A stretch of DNA of 64,000 nucleotides from Hermatobates lingyangjiaoensis (Eukaryota; Arthropoda; Insecta; Hemiptera; Hermatobatidae): contig JAPFBL010000572.1 in NCBI GenBank assembly GCA_026182355.1, positions 124,001-188,000 of the forward strand. Reading direction: 5' to 3'. The translations under genes and the position numbers were made by a program. Below are positions 24,309-34,484 of this stretch, one piece after another; the stretch's first letter is position 1; each line of letters opens with the position of its first letter. The notes beneath the pieces are model-generated. The model saw only the letters and a list, made by a program, of their open reading frames with translations, had not been told where the DNA came from and did not search any database.

Positions 24309-24600
24309 GGGGGGCCAGGGTAGCCCAGTGGCTTGCGTTCTCACCTCAGGAATGACAGATCCCTGATTACATACCAGTCATTTCAGCAGACAAAATAACT
24401 AATATAGTCTAACCTTATTATTTCTTATGATATTAAAAATCTGAGCACGTCATCCCTCGGAGAGGACGTTAAGTTATCAGTCCCAAGCCTATACGATACC
24501 AGATATACAAAAACCCTAAATATTGTTTTGTTAGGCAAACATTAGGACTCTCAATATGAAATCAACCTTATGATCTGGCTCACACAGAATTGGAGTTTGT
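24309..24600 (+). mobile_element. tRNA-derived SINE
   Basis: Head GGCCAGGGTAGCCCAGTGGC (box A) and ATCCCTGATTAC (decayed box B), then a body with GAGGACGTTAAGTTATCAGT, CCCAAGCCTATACGAT and TTAGGCAAACATTAGGACTC. The same body landmarks occur in minus sense at 33439-33774 and 32335-32545, which defines the family. Confidence 0.75.
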
Positions 24601-25144
24601 GCCAAATAATAAATGAGTTATAATTTCCGTTTCCAAAAACAGCACTAAAAGGTGAAAATCTATAAGTGTTAGCATTGGAAATCAAAACATTTAAATTATT
24701 ACCATCCCTATGTCCGCTGTATTAAATTAACCTAATATACCGCATTGCATTTGTCTTTTATATATAACCTGAAGAAGGACACTTAATGAAAAAAGATCAA
24801 TTTTATTATGAATCTTCATGTGTGAAAACCAATTTGTATTGTTTACATTATGAGTAAAACATTTCACAATAACTGATTACAGAACTAGTCATAATGACTA
24901 AAATTTAGAGCAGTGATCACAAAAAATCCAAAATTCTGAGGATTTTTATAAAATCTGTATAAAATCTTATATATATTTATAAAATGACACGTATCGAAGA
25001 CCAATATTCTTTAACTTTGTATTAGGAATATTTCACTATTTAGATAACGAGTCCCGCATACTATTGTTTAGAATATAATGTTTTTAGTATAGCTGAGCTA
25101 GAGACAGTTATAGGAATAATGATTCTATCGAATAACTATGCCTT

Positions 25145-25345
25145 TTACTGGGGTAAATTGATAAATTAAAGAATCGACATAAAAAAAAGAAGTTTTTTTG
25201 TTTTACGAGTCTCGAGCGCTTCGCGTTCACATCGTCAAATAAAAAAAGCTTCTTTTTTATGTGTGGAGATTTTGATTTATCTATTTACCCCAGTGTGAGT
25301 AAATACCACACAAATACAGATTGCACAACTAATGAGTTGACTAAG
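25145..25345. mobile_element. Decayed PLE family F pair
   Basis: Left ACTGGGGTAAATTGATAAATT and right GATTTATCTATTTACCCCAGT are complements, as are ACATAAAAAAAAGAAG and CTTCTTTTTTATGTG. Right end GTGAGTAAATACCACACAA is the family F terminus. In minus sense TTGACGATGTGAAC…GAGAC is an eroded core. Confidence 0.65.
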
Positions 25346-25799
25346 TCTTATTTCTGATTATATTCCCTGTGCATCATTGGTACTACAGCGGATGGTTGAA
25401 GAGTAAGCTGGCTGGATAACTTAGCAGTCATCATCCTTATACGTCAAGGGAGAAGTAAGAGATTAAAATTTCCCTTGATTTCAATATGATATTTTGAATA
25501 TAATATATGTAGTATATTATTATATTATAGTTAGATTCAAATCATATATGTACTATGATTATTTTCATTAGATTGATATATAACAGTTCAATTATATGTA
25601 CAATATATTCCCTTGTACATGATATTTTAAACGATCTGTTGTTTCGTCCATATTGCTGGCCTAAAAAAAAACTACTACTTGATTTATTTCACAGTATATT
25701 CAACTAAATCTGACCTCTTTTATCTCTTGTAATGGCGAAATCACCAACTACAAAGCTCATGTCTTTATATAAACTCATGCATTTCGTCATTACCACAGA

Positions 25800-26015
25800 G
25801 ATTAGTATTATTAATATTTGAACTATAATATACCGTCATACCTCGTATACTGCTGCTGTAGCTCTCGGACCGGTTTTGGGTGTCACCAATCTTCAACAAG
25901 AAATCAAGTTCTTTAAGAGGGTTCTTGTTGAGTTCTTGTTGGAGATGGATGACACCCGAAACGGTCCGAGAGCTACATCAGCAGTGTACTAGGTAAGACG
26001 GTATATTATATGTTT
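25800..26015. mobile_element. PLE family E head-to-head pair
   Basis: Outer blocks TATAATATACCGTCATACCT (25829 on) and its complement near 25990-26010, and GTAGCTCTCGGACCGTTT-like blocks on both sides. The plus copy reads TTGGAGATGG…CCCGAAACGGTCCGAG at 25939-25971, the family E ribozyme-like end. Confidence 0.75.
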
Positions 26016-26021
26016 AATCTT

Positions 26022-26245
26022 TATATAAAGTTCGTGAGTTTGTTTGTTCACCCATTTCCCGTGGAGATAGAGACCTGAAATTAAATATATTGTACTTACT
26101 ACCTGAACAATGTAAATAAAAGAAAATTATCACTATATTCCGAAAATTGGACCCACGGTAGCAAGTGTCTTGCGTACTTGCCTATAACAGTGGTGCAATA
26201 TATTATATAATTTTATAATTGTTATTATATATATATATATATTTA
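26022..26245 (+). mobile_element. Helitron-like fragment
   Basis: Begins TATATAAAGTTCGTGAGTTT then GTTTGTTCACCC and GTGGAGATAGAGACCTGAAA. A start of TATAAAG…GTTTGTTTGTTC is like non-autonomous Helitron 5' ends. The body CCACGGTAGCAAGTGTCTTG and CAGTGGTGCAATATATTA matches the copies at 49660-50105 (minus) and 62515-62890 (plus). I cannot see a 3' CTRR hairpin, so the class is tentative. Confidence 0.5.
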
Positions 26246-26304
26246 TTTTCTTCTAGTAGATGTGTTATACAGACTTTTTTCCATTAGTTTTTTTTTCTTT
26301 TCTT

Positions 26305-26412
26305 TAGTGAAAGTTGACTTAGTGCTGAAATGATGAAGCTAAAAGTGAAACAATATGTTCTTATTAAGTGTTTGGATGTTATGTAATTGTTAAAAGCAAA
26401 GCATGGATAGTC
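26305..26412 (+). repeat. Diverged direct duplication, copy 1
   Basis: GTGAAAGTTGACTTAGTGCT, then GAAGCTAAAAGTGAAACAAT and AAAGCAAAGCATGGA, repeated with many differences at 27148-27252. Confidence 0.5.
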
Positions 26413-27147
26413 TCAATAGTTAAAAATTAAATGAAATAAATTGTTTCTTAGAATACAATATTTTCAATAATTGTTGGTTGATGGTGTTGCTATACGTTAT
26501 ATAATCTGTTGTTTTAGTTGAAACCGAATAGAAATACGTCCTCAACAAAATAATAGTATTTTATATTTATGTGTGTATGCTTATCTTACTAACTTAGAAC
26601 AAAATACCAAACTGTTTAAACATTGTTTTATAAAAATGTAACGAAAAAAAGGATATTTCTTTATGCAGTAAGTTGAAACAGTATTGTAATGAATAATAAG
26701 TTGTGTAGCGAGCTTAATAACGTATAAGTAACTAACACACATAAAAACAGACAGATTATATACAAAAAGTATAAAATACTGCCATCGTTATGTTAATGCT
26801 ATTCAAACCTCAAAGTTTATGTTTTCATAACCATTATACTTTAAGATATAATGTAGTCTAGATGTAATAATTTAATGTTACACATATTATATATGTCTTG
26901 TGAAAAGTTTAGGAGAAGAATTTTAATAACACAGAAAATATGACAGTAGCGAAAATGGGGAAAAAGTTGGTATCATCTGAAAAACTTATAAGCTCCAAAG
27001 ATTTGTCAACGACTAATCGGAAAAACAACCAAATGTGAAAAAATTTGAGGAGGTTCCTTAATTACATTTAGATAATGATTAATATGATATGGTGTAATAG
27101 TGATGAATGACTATTATTCGATTCTGCTAGTTTTCACTTTCCCTTAT

Positions 27148-27252
27148 TGAAAGTTGACATAACATTGAAGTGGTGACGCTGAAAAGTGAAATATCTGTTT
27201 TCATTCTGTGATAGAATATTTGTATACTATTAAGAGCCAAGCATGAAAATAA
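27148..27252 (+). repeat. Diverged direct duplication, copy 2
   Basis: TTGAAAGTTGACATAACATT, GACGCTGAAAAGTGAAATAT and AGAGCCAAGCATGAA align in order with 26305-26412. Confidence 0.5.
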
Positions 27253-28374
27253 ACCATTTCTTGGCTAAGATTGATGATAAATTAAATGAGGCGGTTGACA
27301 TATAACTGTGTTATTTTCCAACTAATATGAAGCACATTAAATTAAACAAGTTATAAGTTATAAAAATAAAATATGTTGGACAGCTACGTCTCTCTTTTGA
27401 AGAATACGTTATTAATGGAGGAGCTAAATGAAATCTCAACAGGAAAATCTGTTGCTCCTAGTTATTCACCTAATCTTAGGTTTATATGTTGAGCTTATTT
27501 CGGCCTCAACTGTTAATTCTTTTATAAGAAAGTAAAATACGAAGAAAAATTTAAACAATTCAAAGACTACTTTGAAACAGCTGTTACCATTGCAATTAGA
27601 AATGTAATCACTCGGTCTCTATTCTATGGTATTAATTAAAATAAGTGATGTGTTTTTAATTAAGATTTCTAAAGCTTTAATTAACTTTGTTTTAGTCTCA
27701 GCTCAGAATGTTTTTGAGTTCTATTCGGTAACAAGAGTTCTGAGGTTTATTCTAAAATCATTACATGATGAGAGTTTGAGCCTTGTTTAATAGAACAGCT
27801 TGAATTGTTAACCACCTTTTACCCATTAAATATTGAACGTATTCAGCTGATTTTGTTGAGCTTCAAAACTTGACCATAATCGGCTCGATAATATTTAGAC
27901 ATCTCTTGCTAACTTTCAAAACATTACAACTTTAGCACAATCCACTCAATAACAACGAAGCACATCAACCTAACTTTATTGTTTTCATAGAATTGGCCGA
28001 AGTCTGAAACTTAATAACTTAGTTCGTTCAACTAACTATAAAACATAGCTCTAGTTAACTTTTTAATAACTTGACATATCTAACTAACTTGGATTAAAAC
28101 TTTTGACCACGGTTTGATCCATACTTCACCTATCTTATTTTCAAAAACTTATTAAACCATCACATTCAGATTCTAAATAATTCTATTCGACAAAAACTGA
28201 TTATTGTTTACACAACAATATTAATCACGGTCAATGGCTTAACAATTCAGTTTTTTATGACGTATTTGTTCAGAATACAATATAACCATACTTGAGTAAT
28301 TCTTCATGCAAAGAACATATTCAAAATTTAACACTTTTTTATTTTTTACATTTTAAAAGGTCACAAAGGACCTA

Positions 28375-28460
28375 ATATTACGTAAGGTCACGTTGCATTG
28401 GCAGCCCCAACGAGAGAACAATGGTCGAAGAATGGCCCTTGGTGAACCACTAAACTTCAC
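28375..28460 (-). mobile_element. SINE 3' tail fragment
   Basis: GGTCACGTTGCATTGGCAGC and CCCAACGAGAGAAC correspond to the tail side of the SINE at 33439 (GTTGCAGTGGTAGTCCCAC). In SINE sense the end reads TGCAACGTGACCTTACG, a decayed version of the (CCTAA)n tail. Confidence 0.4.
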
Positions 28461-28927
28461 AAAGGGGATATGATTTTCGACAAAGGGAAACGAAAATGAT
28501 TTCTTAAAATTCTAGCATACTATAAAATTTTCACTATAATAAAGTTATAACAGACCAAACAAAATTGAAAACATCCTTTGAAAAATAATTGATGAAATTA
28601 CATCTTAAATTCTACATCTTAAATTAAAAATATATTAAATCAAGATTTTTTTCTTATACGTTTCTGACATTTTACAGACAAAATAGGAATATTTCCAAGT
28701 TTTAAATGGGAGACTTTGTCTTAAATCTTCAGTGTAGAAGGAAGTGAGATAACCTATGTAAAAGATCCACTGACTATTGAAACAAAAGCCATGTTCTCCT
28801 TTAAAGCATCATTTCGTAACACGATATCTTTAAATCATTAGTTGTGCAATCCGTAATTGTGTGGTATTTACTCATTCTGAGGTAAAATGGATAAACCAAC
28901 AAAAGTCTCCACACAAATGAAGTTTTA

Positions 28928-28966
28928 TTCAACGCGTTTCGAACACTTTGTGTTCATCATCAGGAA
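28928..28966 (-). ncRNA. Hammerhead-like ribozyme (family F, minus copy)
   Basis: Stem I UUC/GAA (3 bp), CUGAUGA, spacer U, stem II GAACAC/GUGUUC with loop AAA, GAAA, self-complementary ACGCGU as stem III, U at the cleavage position. All core bases are present. The one-base spacer after CUGAUGA is not in the textbook core. Confidence 0.6.
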
Positions 28967-29035
28967 GACACATTATTTCATATTACTTCACTCTAATTTT
29001 TGTAACTAATTAGATATAATTTGTATTATAGTGTC

Positions 29036-29074
29036 TTCCTGATGATGAACACAAACTGTTCGAAACGCGTTGAA
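29036..29074 (+). ncRNA. Hammerhead-like ribozyme (family F, plus copy)
   Basis: UUC, CUGAUGA (29039-29045), spacer U, GAAC…GUUC, GAAA (29062-29065), ACGCGU, U, GAA. Same as its inverted partner except for a one-base loss in stem II. Confidence 0.6.
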
Positions 29075-30046
29075 TAAAACTTCATTTGTGTGGAGACTTT
29101 TGTTGGTTTATCCATTTTACCTCAGAACGATATCTTTACTTTCGCTTTTCAAAAAAGTTATTACTGCTGTAGTTATACTAAGGGCATTATATGTATTAGT
29201 TGTTTCATAAACAAAATAAGCTTTTATACTGATAAGTGGATCAAACACTATCCATACTACCTCCATGAATGAAAGACTAATAAACACCTCCCATTTAGAT
29301 ATTTATACTATGCCCAAATGGGACATTATATATTATATGCCTAAGTAGTTTGATATTATGTTTACTTATATTAATTCTGAGTGTAGGCCACTCCAGATTT
29401 TTTCTACAAATTAATAAATGAAAATCTTATAGCATTACATCTGATTACAGCTGACAAGACGTTTAAGTAGAGTCTAATAACATAATTTTCATTCTAATGT
29501 TTTGATTGGAACTTTTATTTCTACTTTTGTAGCACCTTTTGATAAATTTACTGTTCTTAAATAACACTATTTATAAGCTGGGCTTAAAGGGGACCTTTAC
29601 ACAGTAGTTTCTTCCCTCTTTTTTATAAAGCTTGACTTTGCTCATGCTGAAATTTATCCTTGATCTCTATCTACTTTATAATTACCAGAGTTGACCAGCT
29701 AACATGAATAAACTTGGAACTTCTGTATGGTGTGTGGAACAAAATAGGTCTGATACAACTAATTTTGTTATATTTTCATTATTGACCACAGGCTTTAGTT
29801 TAACGACAGAACTGAGAGTTTCATTGGCATAGACCAGCCTTCATCACGGAGACGTAAATACCAATCTTTCAGTCTTTGTTCTTTTCACCCCAGTAACTTT
29901 GTACAGCTTTTAATTTGAAACTGGGTTAGATATATCTAACTAAAGAATTATAAACAAAAAGAAAACTTATTTGGACGATTTTACCAAACATGTTTTTTTG
30001 ACTACAGCCGACCTCATAAATTAATCATCAATTTCCGTCGAGTTAA

Positions 30047-30723
30047 TTTAAAACCAGTAGCATAGCAACTATTTTTACTGCCCGGAGAGATCATAACATT
30101 TGCCCTCCCCCCCCCCCCCCCTCCACAAGATGACCGTTGATAATCTGTTAACCATCAAAATTCTAAAAAGTCTACAAAATTAATTTATTTTCATGAAATT
30201 ACAATCAAGGATCTAATTTTAGACTGCTATTATTAGTAACCAGACTTTTAGCTTATGTTAATACTCCTAACAGATATACAATGAATGTTTATTTATGTTT
30301 ACATATACAAACATACACAAAGAAAATCAAATATTTTTGAAAAAAAAGACGTATAATTCAAATTAAAAAAAACTGTTGAAAATTAATTAACCCTAATTAT
30401 AAGAAATATAAGAAACTTTCAAACCTTTTAAAAAACTGGTTTTAAATAATTTAAAATAATTTTTTTTCAATGGTAATATTTCAGTTGAAAAATCTATTTT
30501 AAAACAGAATTAGATACATAAAAGCAATTAGGAACTCAAAAACTCAATTTGGTTTAAAAATTTCAGATTTTTGTTAGATTTTATTATTTCAATTTTTTTT
30601 CTATTTTCTATTTTTACTACCTGAAAATGCCGCCCTCTGGTAGGACGTCCCGCCCGGGGCGGCCACCCTTCCTGACCACCATCCCGACCACCCCTCCCTC
30701 CTTACTACACCACTGTTTAAAAC
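30047..30723. mobile_element. hAT-type MITE with perfect 8-bp target duplication
   Basis: Element 30055-30715 (661 bp) starts CAGTAGCATAGCAAC and ends GTTGCTAC-like as TACTACACCACTG, giving inverted termini CAGTRGYRTAG. It is flanked on both sides by TTTAAAAC (30047-30054 and 30716-30723). The subterminal parts are G+C rich (ACTGCCCGGAGAG; GCCGCCCTCTGG and CGCCCGGGGCGGCC) and the centre AT-rich. A run of about 15 C at 30106-30120 lies inside. Non-coding, so mobilised in trans by a hAT transposase. Confidence 0.88.
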
Positions 30724-31967
30724 TTTGCCTCTTTCTGCTATATGAATACCTGACTTGATATCCCTTAACCATAGCTTTTTTGTTTTACAAAATAACTGAA
30801 TTTATCTACTGAAATTTCTACAACGCAAGCAAATCCGTCAAATTACTCTCAAAATTTTGGCCAAATGATTATATTCATCTTATAGTGCTGACAACCGATT
30901 GTAACTTAAAAGACAACTCGTTTAGGTGACAGTTTTGATGTTGCAGCCTGATTGCAGTCGATTCTTCAATAACCTGACATGTCAAACTAACATCGTTATA
31001 CGAAATGTGGCCTTCCAGTGGTCAATAAACCTTGACTGATGCAGATACTTTTGTTTTCCTTGACGCATTTACAACTAATACCTGCAGACAGTCCATTATA
31101 CTATATTCATTAGGTTATCAAATAATTTCCTATATCGTTTCTAGGCGTTTTGACAGACATTGAAATGCTAAAATACTTACCTATTATAGATAGAATTTGG
31201 AGAAGATAGAACTAAAATATAGTTACCAACAGTCAATAATAATTAGAATTCCTTAAAGAAATGCACTAATGTAGTCCTGTGGCTTATACATACACAATTA
31301 TTCTCAAAAACATATTAACTAAACGGTTATGTATTCAATTTTATAAGAACAGATAGTTGAAAATTTCTTTTAATTTAATTTTTTTTTTAACAAAGAGAGA
31401 AAGTAGTTACAAAAGTTTTAAGTGTTAAAGACGTTTAGTTTTTAAATTAAAGATATTTCACATTTAATTCAGTGTTTTCTAATGCTTCTAAAAGTTGAAT
31501 GCTATATTAAAGGTTGCTAGTTTTATTGACTCAACAGTTATATTTCTGTGTGTCTTGATATAACTAATTTCACTGTAATATGATTCGGTTATGATCATGA
31601 ACCCAATGAACCTTATTTGTAAATAGGTAAGAAAATAACTATACAAAGGAAACTCGCAACTTATTTTAAGAAAAATATAATATGATGGATATAATTTATA
31701 TATTATAAGCAATCATTGTTATACCAATTTCTCTAATTGTTTGGCACATTTAGTCTTTGCTCGGCTACATGTGACGGCAGAACATTTGTTGAAACGCACC
31801 TTCAGGATATACATTTTTTATAAATAAGAAAGTGTTATATATTACGACTATTTACAAGCGCTTCTAAAGTCGACTTTCTTGTTCATTCATTACTGTACTT
31901 AAGCTCTAAGGGCTACTTGTTTTACTAATATCAATTAATCTGAACAAAAGGACTTCAGAACACTTGT

Positions 31968-32200
31968 TTGTTTAGGCGGATTTTGTTTTTTGCTTTTTAG
32001 TTATGAAAGGGGAAAGGATGTGTTTAGGGAAAGACAAATGTGAGGTAGAGAAGACTAAGTAAGAGGGATGCAGCAGACCTGGGAGCTCCATCAGTCCCCT
32101 GGTCTGCGGCCGGCTGACCGATGGCCCAGAATCACTTTGGGTCTCCCCAGTCCCCACCCAAACACCATACTCCAATCCCTTGCTTCCAACTAGTGTAAGC
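31968..32200. other. GC-richer block of unknown nature
   Basis: About 220 bases much richer in G+C than the flanks, with a 67-codon minus frame rich in Ser/Pro and TCAGTCCCCTGGTCTGCGGC-type sequence. It could be the 3' end of an unrecognised retroelement. No terminal repeat, poly-A or domain settles it. Confidence 0.3.
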
Positions 32201-32334
32201 CTTAATTAAATACAACACATTACAAAATTACACCTTAAACAAGTATTTTTAATTATCTTGATGTTTTCATACAAGATTTATCATTAATCATGATTTATAG
32301 TATTTAGTTTAGTTACACTCAAGTAATTCCAACA

Positions 32335-32545
32335 AGAGAACACACATACGCCGATCAATGGTGCGTTGTGATACCACACTATGCAGATTAATTCTACCCA
32401 AGGAGTCCTACATTTTTATTAACTCAATTGTATTTATAGCAGGGATCTTTAACTAGTACTTGATATCGCACATGTATGGGATCGATGGCCCGCCTCCGCG
32501 ATATCCACCTTGGGCATGCTGAGGGGTTCCGGGTTACTCAAAGTT
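32335..32545 (-). mobile_element. SINE body, head missing
   Basis: Minus-sense copy of the family at 33439: shares GATACCACACTATG, TAACTCAATTGTATTTATAG, GGGATCTTTAACTAGTACTT and GATCGATGGCCCGCCTCCGC. The tRNA head and tail are not recognisable. Confidence 0.65.
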
Positions 32546-32849
32546 TTAACTAGTTATAGTTAACTATACTAGAATAGAATAGAATAATATCTGCATCCAA
32601 AGTATAAAACTATATACAAAGGAGTATTACATTGCTAACTAGTTTAACATTCATATGATAGGTTTTTCAAGCCATAATATAATCAATAATAACTGAAATA
32701 CTTATCAAATTTACTATTATATATCTATGAAATATGCATAAGTTAATATCTCTTGAACATTTAACTTAAAGTTCAGCCTTTTTATACAATACAATCGAAT
32801 CATTCGTTTTTAATTCACTTACGTATTTAAAATAAAAGCACTAATTTTT

Positions 32850-33062
32850 TTAAATATTTACAAAAAAGTTAAATATATTTGCAGCCTGTCTTTTATGTAC
32901 AAATCCTAGGTCGAAGGCAAGGTTAGTTTCATCCGACCACTGGTTATTGAAAAAGCTGTGGGGTAAGAAAACTTCCCTTTGAGAGCCATCGATAGGACAT
33001 TTCAATACTACATGGACCAAAGTTCCACATTCCTGCATATTGCATATTGTACAGAGTTAGTT
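32850..33062 (-). pseudogene. Non-LTR retrotransposon C-terminal fragment
   Basis: Minus frame reading LCTICNMQECGTLVHVVLKC then PIDGSQREVFLPHSFF and ending FDLGFVHKRQAANIFNFFVNI stop. The C-x2-C…H-x4-C knuckle followed by C-P and a basic stretch is the C-terminal end common to R1/Jockey/I-type non-LTR retrotransposons. It differs from the R1-like copy at 21009, so it is another family. Upstream sequence (33063 on) does not continue the frame, so it is 5'-truncated. Confidence 0.55.
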
Positions 33063-33364
33063 AACTATACTATAGTCAACTAGACTGTTTCTGGTTGAAA
33101 ATATACTATTATAAGATAATATACCATTTAGTACAATATAATATAGTACTAATATTAGTATAATATATGTTTAGAATATAAGCAGTACAATATACAATTT
33201 TTAGAATTTACTCAAAGTTGAAAACTAAATTTATACTGAAATAACCAGTTTCGAACACTTAGTTTTTTTTTCACGGATATAAAGCACAGTTTGACCCTTT
33301 TAATTCCTAAGTTGTAAATTCATTAACAACTGGTATTTACCATCCGTTAAAAGTTATAAGAAAA

Positions 33365-33431
33365 GTCTCAACATAATAAACTTGTTTTATTGTGAAAATG
33401 ATGTGTTTCGTCAAGTCTGTGTTCTTCTTCA
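33365..33431 (-). mobile_element. Eroded PLE end interrupted by a SINE
   Basis: In minus sense CCCTGAAGAAGAACAC, then TTGACGAAACACATC: the order CUGAAGA, spacer, short stem, GAAAC matches family F/I. Stem II no longer pairs. The SINE inserted just beside it. Confidence 0.4.
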
Positions 33432-33781
33432 GGGAAATGGTTAGGTTAGGTTAGGTTGCAGTGGTAGTCCCACAAAGTAACACACGTAGCCCGATCATTG
33501 GGTCTTTGTGATACCACACAATGAAGAATGATTCTACAGTGGGAGTCCTAAATTTTGCCTAACTCAAGTGTATTTAGAAAAGGGATCTTTAACGAGTACT
33601 TGACATCGTACAGGCTTGGGACCGACGGTTTAACGTCCTTCTCCGTGGGGCGACGTGATCAGATTTATTCACCTCCTGCCTGAATAAATCGAGGACCAGG
33701 TGGTGATCGAACCCAGGTCCTATTAGTTCAGAGGCAAGTACGTTAAACACTGAGCTAACCTGACCTCGTCCTCTGGGAAAT
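33432..33781 (-). mobile_element. Complete tRNA-derived SINE with TTAGG-type tail and target duplication
   Basis: Minus-sense element 33439-33774 (336 bp). Head CGAGGTCAGGTTAGCTCAGTG (box A) and GGGTTCGATCACC (box B, about 33703-33715), conserved body, and a 3' tail of CCTAACCTAACCTAACC (33439-33455 on the plus strand as GGTTAGG repeats). The 7-bp GGGAAAT on both sides (33432-33438, 33775-33781) is the target duplication. Best-preserved member of its family here. The promoter boxes are intact, so RNA polymerase III transcription is plausible. Confidence 0.85.
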
Positions 33782-34018
33782 ACTCTTGATAAAATACCTA
33801 CTGTCAGAGCTCAGCTGGTTATCATTCTCGTACTATCAATCACTATGCGGCTATTACTCATTGTTACAAAATTTTTAAAACAATCGTGCTGTATTATTAA
33901 AACATTTTTTTAGAAATTTCATTTTGTTTCTTTTTTTCAACAAAATACAATCAGTAAAAAAAGATGGCTGACAGGGACTGACCGAACTATTTTGAATTCA
34001 TGATCGTACGATCAGTCA

Positions 34019-34484
34019 CTGTATGGCAGTGTTTCCCAAACTTTTTCGAGTGACCGCCCCCTTGGGTCCATAAACCTATAACTCAACACCCTTAAATAAT
34101 AATCGCATTCCTAGACTAAATAACCAAATGAGTAATATTTTAATAATTTATTTAAAATAATTACTAATCGAATAATCATGTAGAATGCAATAGATGTATT
34201 GTTTCATAGCATATTATGCAAAAGAATTAATACACAATAAAAGAAACTTAGGTAAGAATATACTTTTAACATAAAAATGAATTATCAAAACAAATAATTT
34301 TAAGAAGCCCTTTCCTAGAAGTTTACATGTCGTGCTTTCACTTAAATTTAGAACTTATATTGCATGAACATTTTCAATTTATGGAAATAGAATCCCCGCT
34401 CCTTTTTCCATTACCGCCCCCCGATATCAAAGCAGCGCCCCTAGGGGGGCGGTACCGCCCACTTTGGGAAACACTGCTGTATGG
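34019..34484. mobile_element. hAT-type MITE with perfect 8-bp target duplication
   Basis: Element 34027-34476 (450 bp) starts CAGTGTTTCCCAAACTTTTT and ends CCCACTTTGGGAAACACTG; inner terminal parts ACCGCCCCC and GGGGGCGGT also pair. Target duplication CTGTATGG at 34019-34026 and 34477-34484 is perfect. The 72-codon frame at 34327-34545 runs through its right end and is not a gene. Confidence 0.9.

Larger units (their letters stand above)
28838..29135. mobile_element. PLE family F head-to-head pair with two intact ribozyme cores
   Basis: Left arm 28838-28975 (minus sense), right arm 29030-29127 (plus sense); spacer about 28976-29029. Outer end TTAGTTGTGCAATCCGTA then TGTGTGGTATTTACTCATTC; shared GATAAACCAACAAAAGTCTC and GAAGTTTTATTCAACGCG. 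Ribozyme cores at 28928-28966 (minus) and 29036-29074 (plus). The open frame 29090-29272 begins inside the arm and is not a gene. Confidence 0.85.

Noticed and set aside
33439..33460. Interstitial telomere (TTAGG)n
   Set aside because: Only three to four units, placed precisely at the 3' end of a SINE with target duplication, so it is the SINE tail.
23395..33781. tRNA genes suggested by box A and box B
   Set aside because: No cloverleaf can be closed (acceptor and T arms do not pair) and the heads continue into shared SINE bodies.
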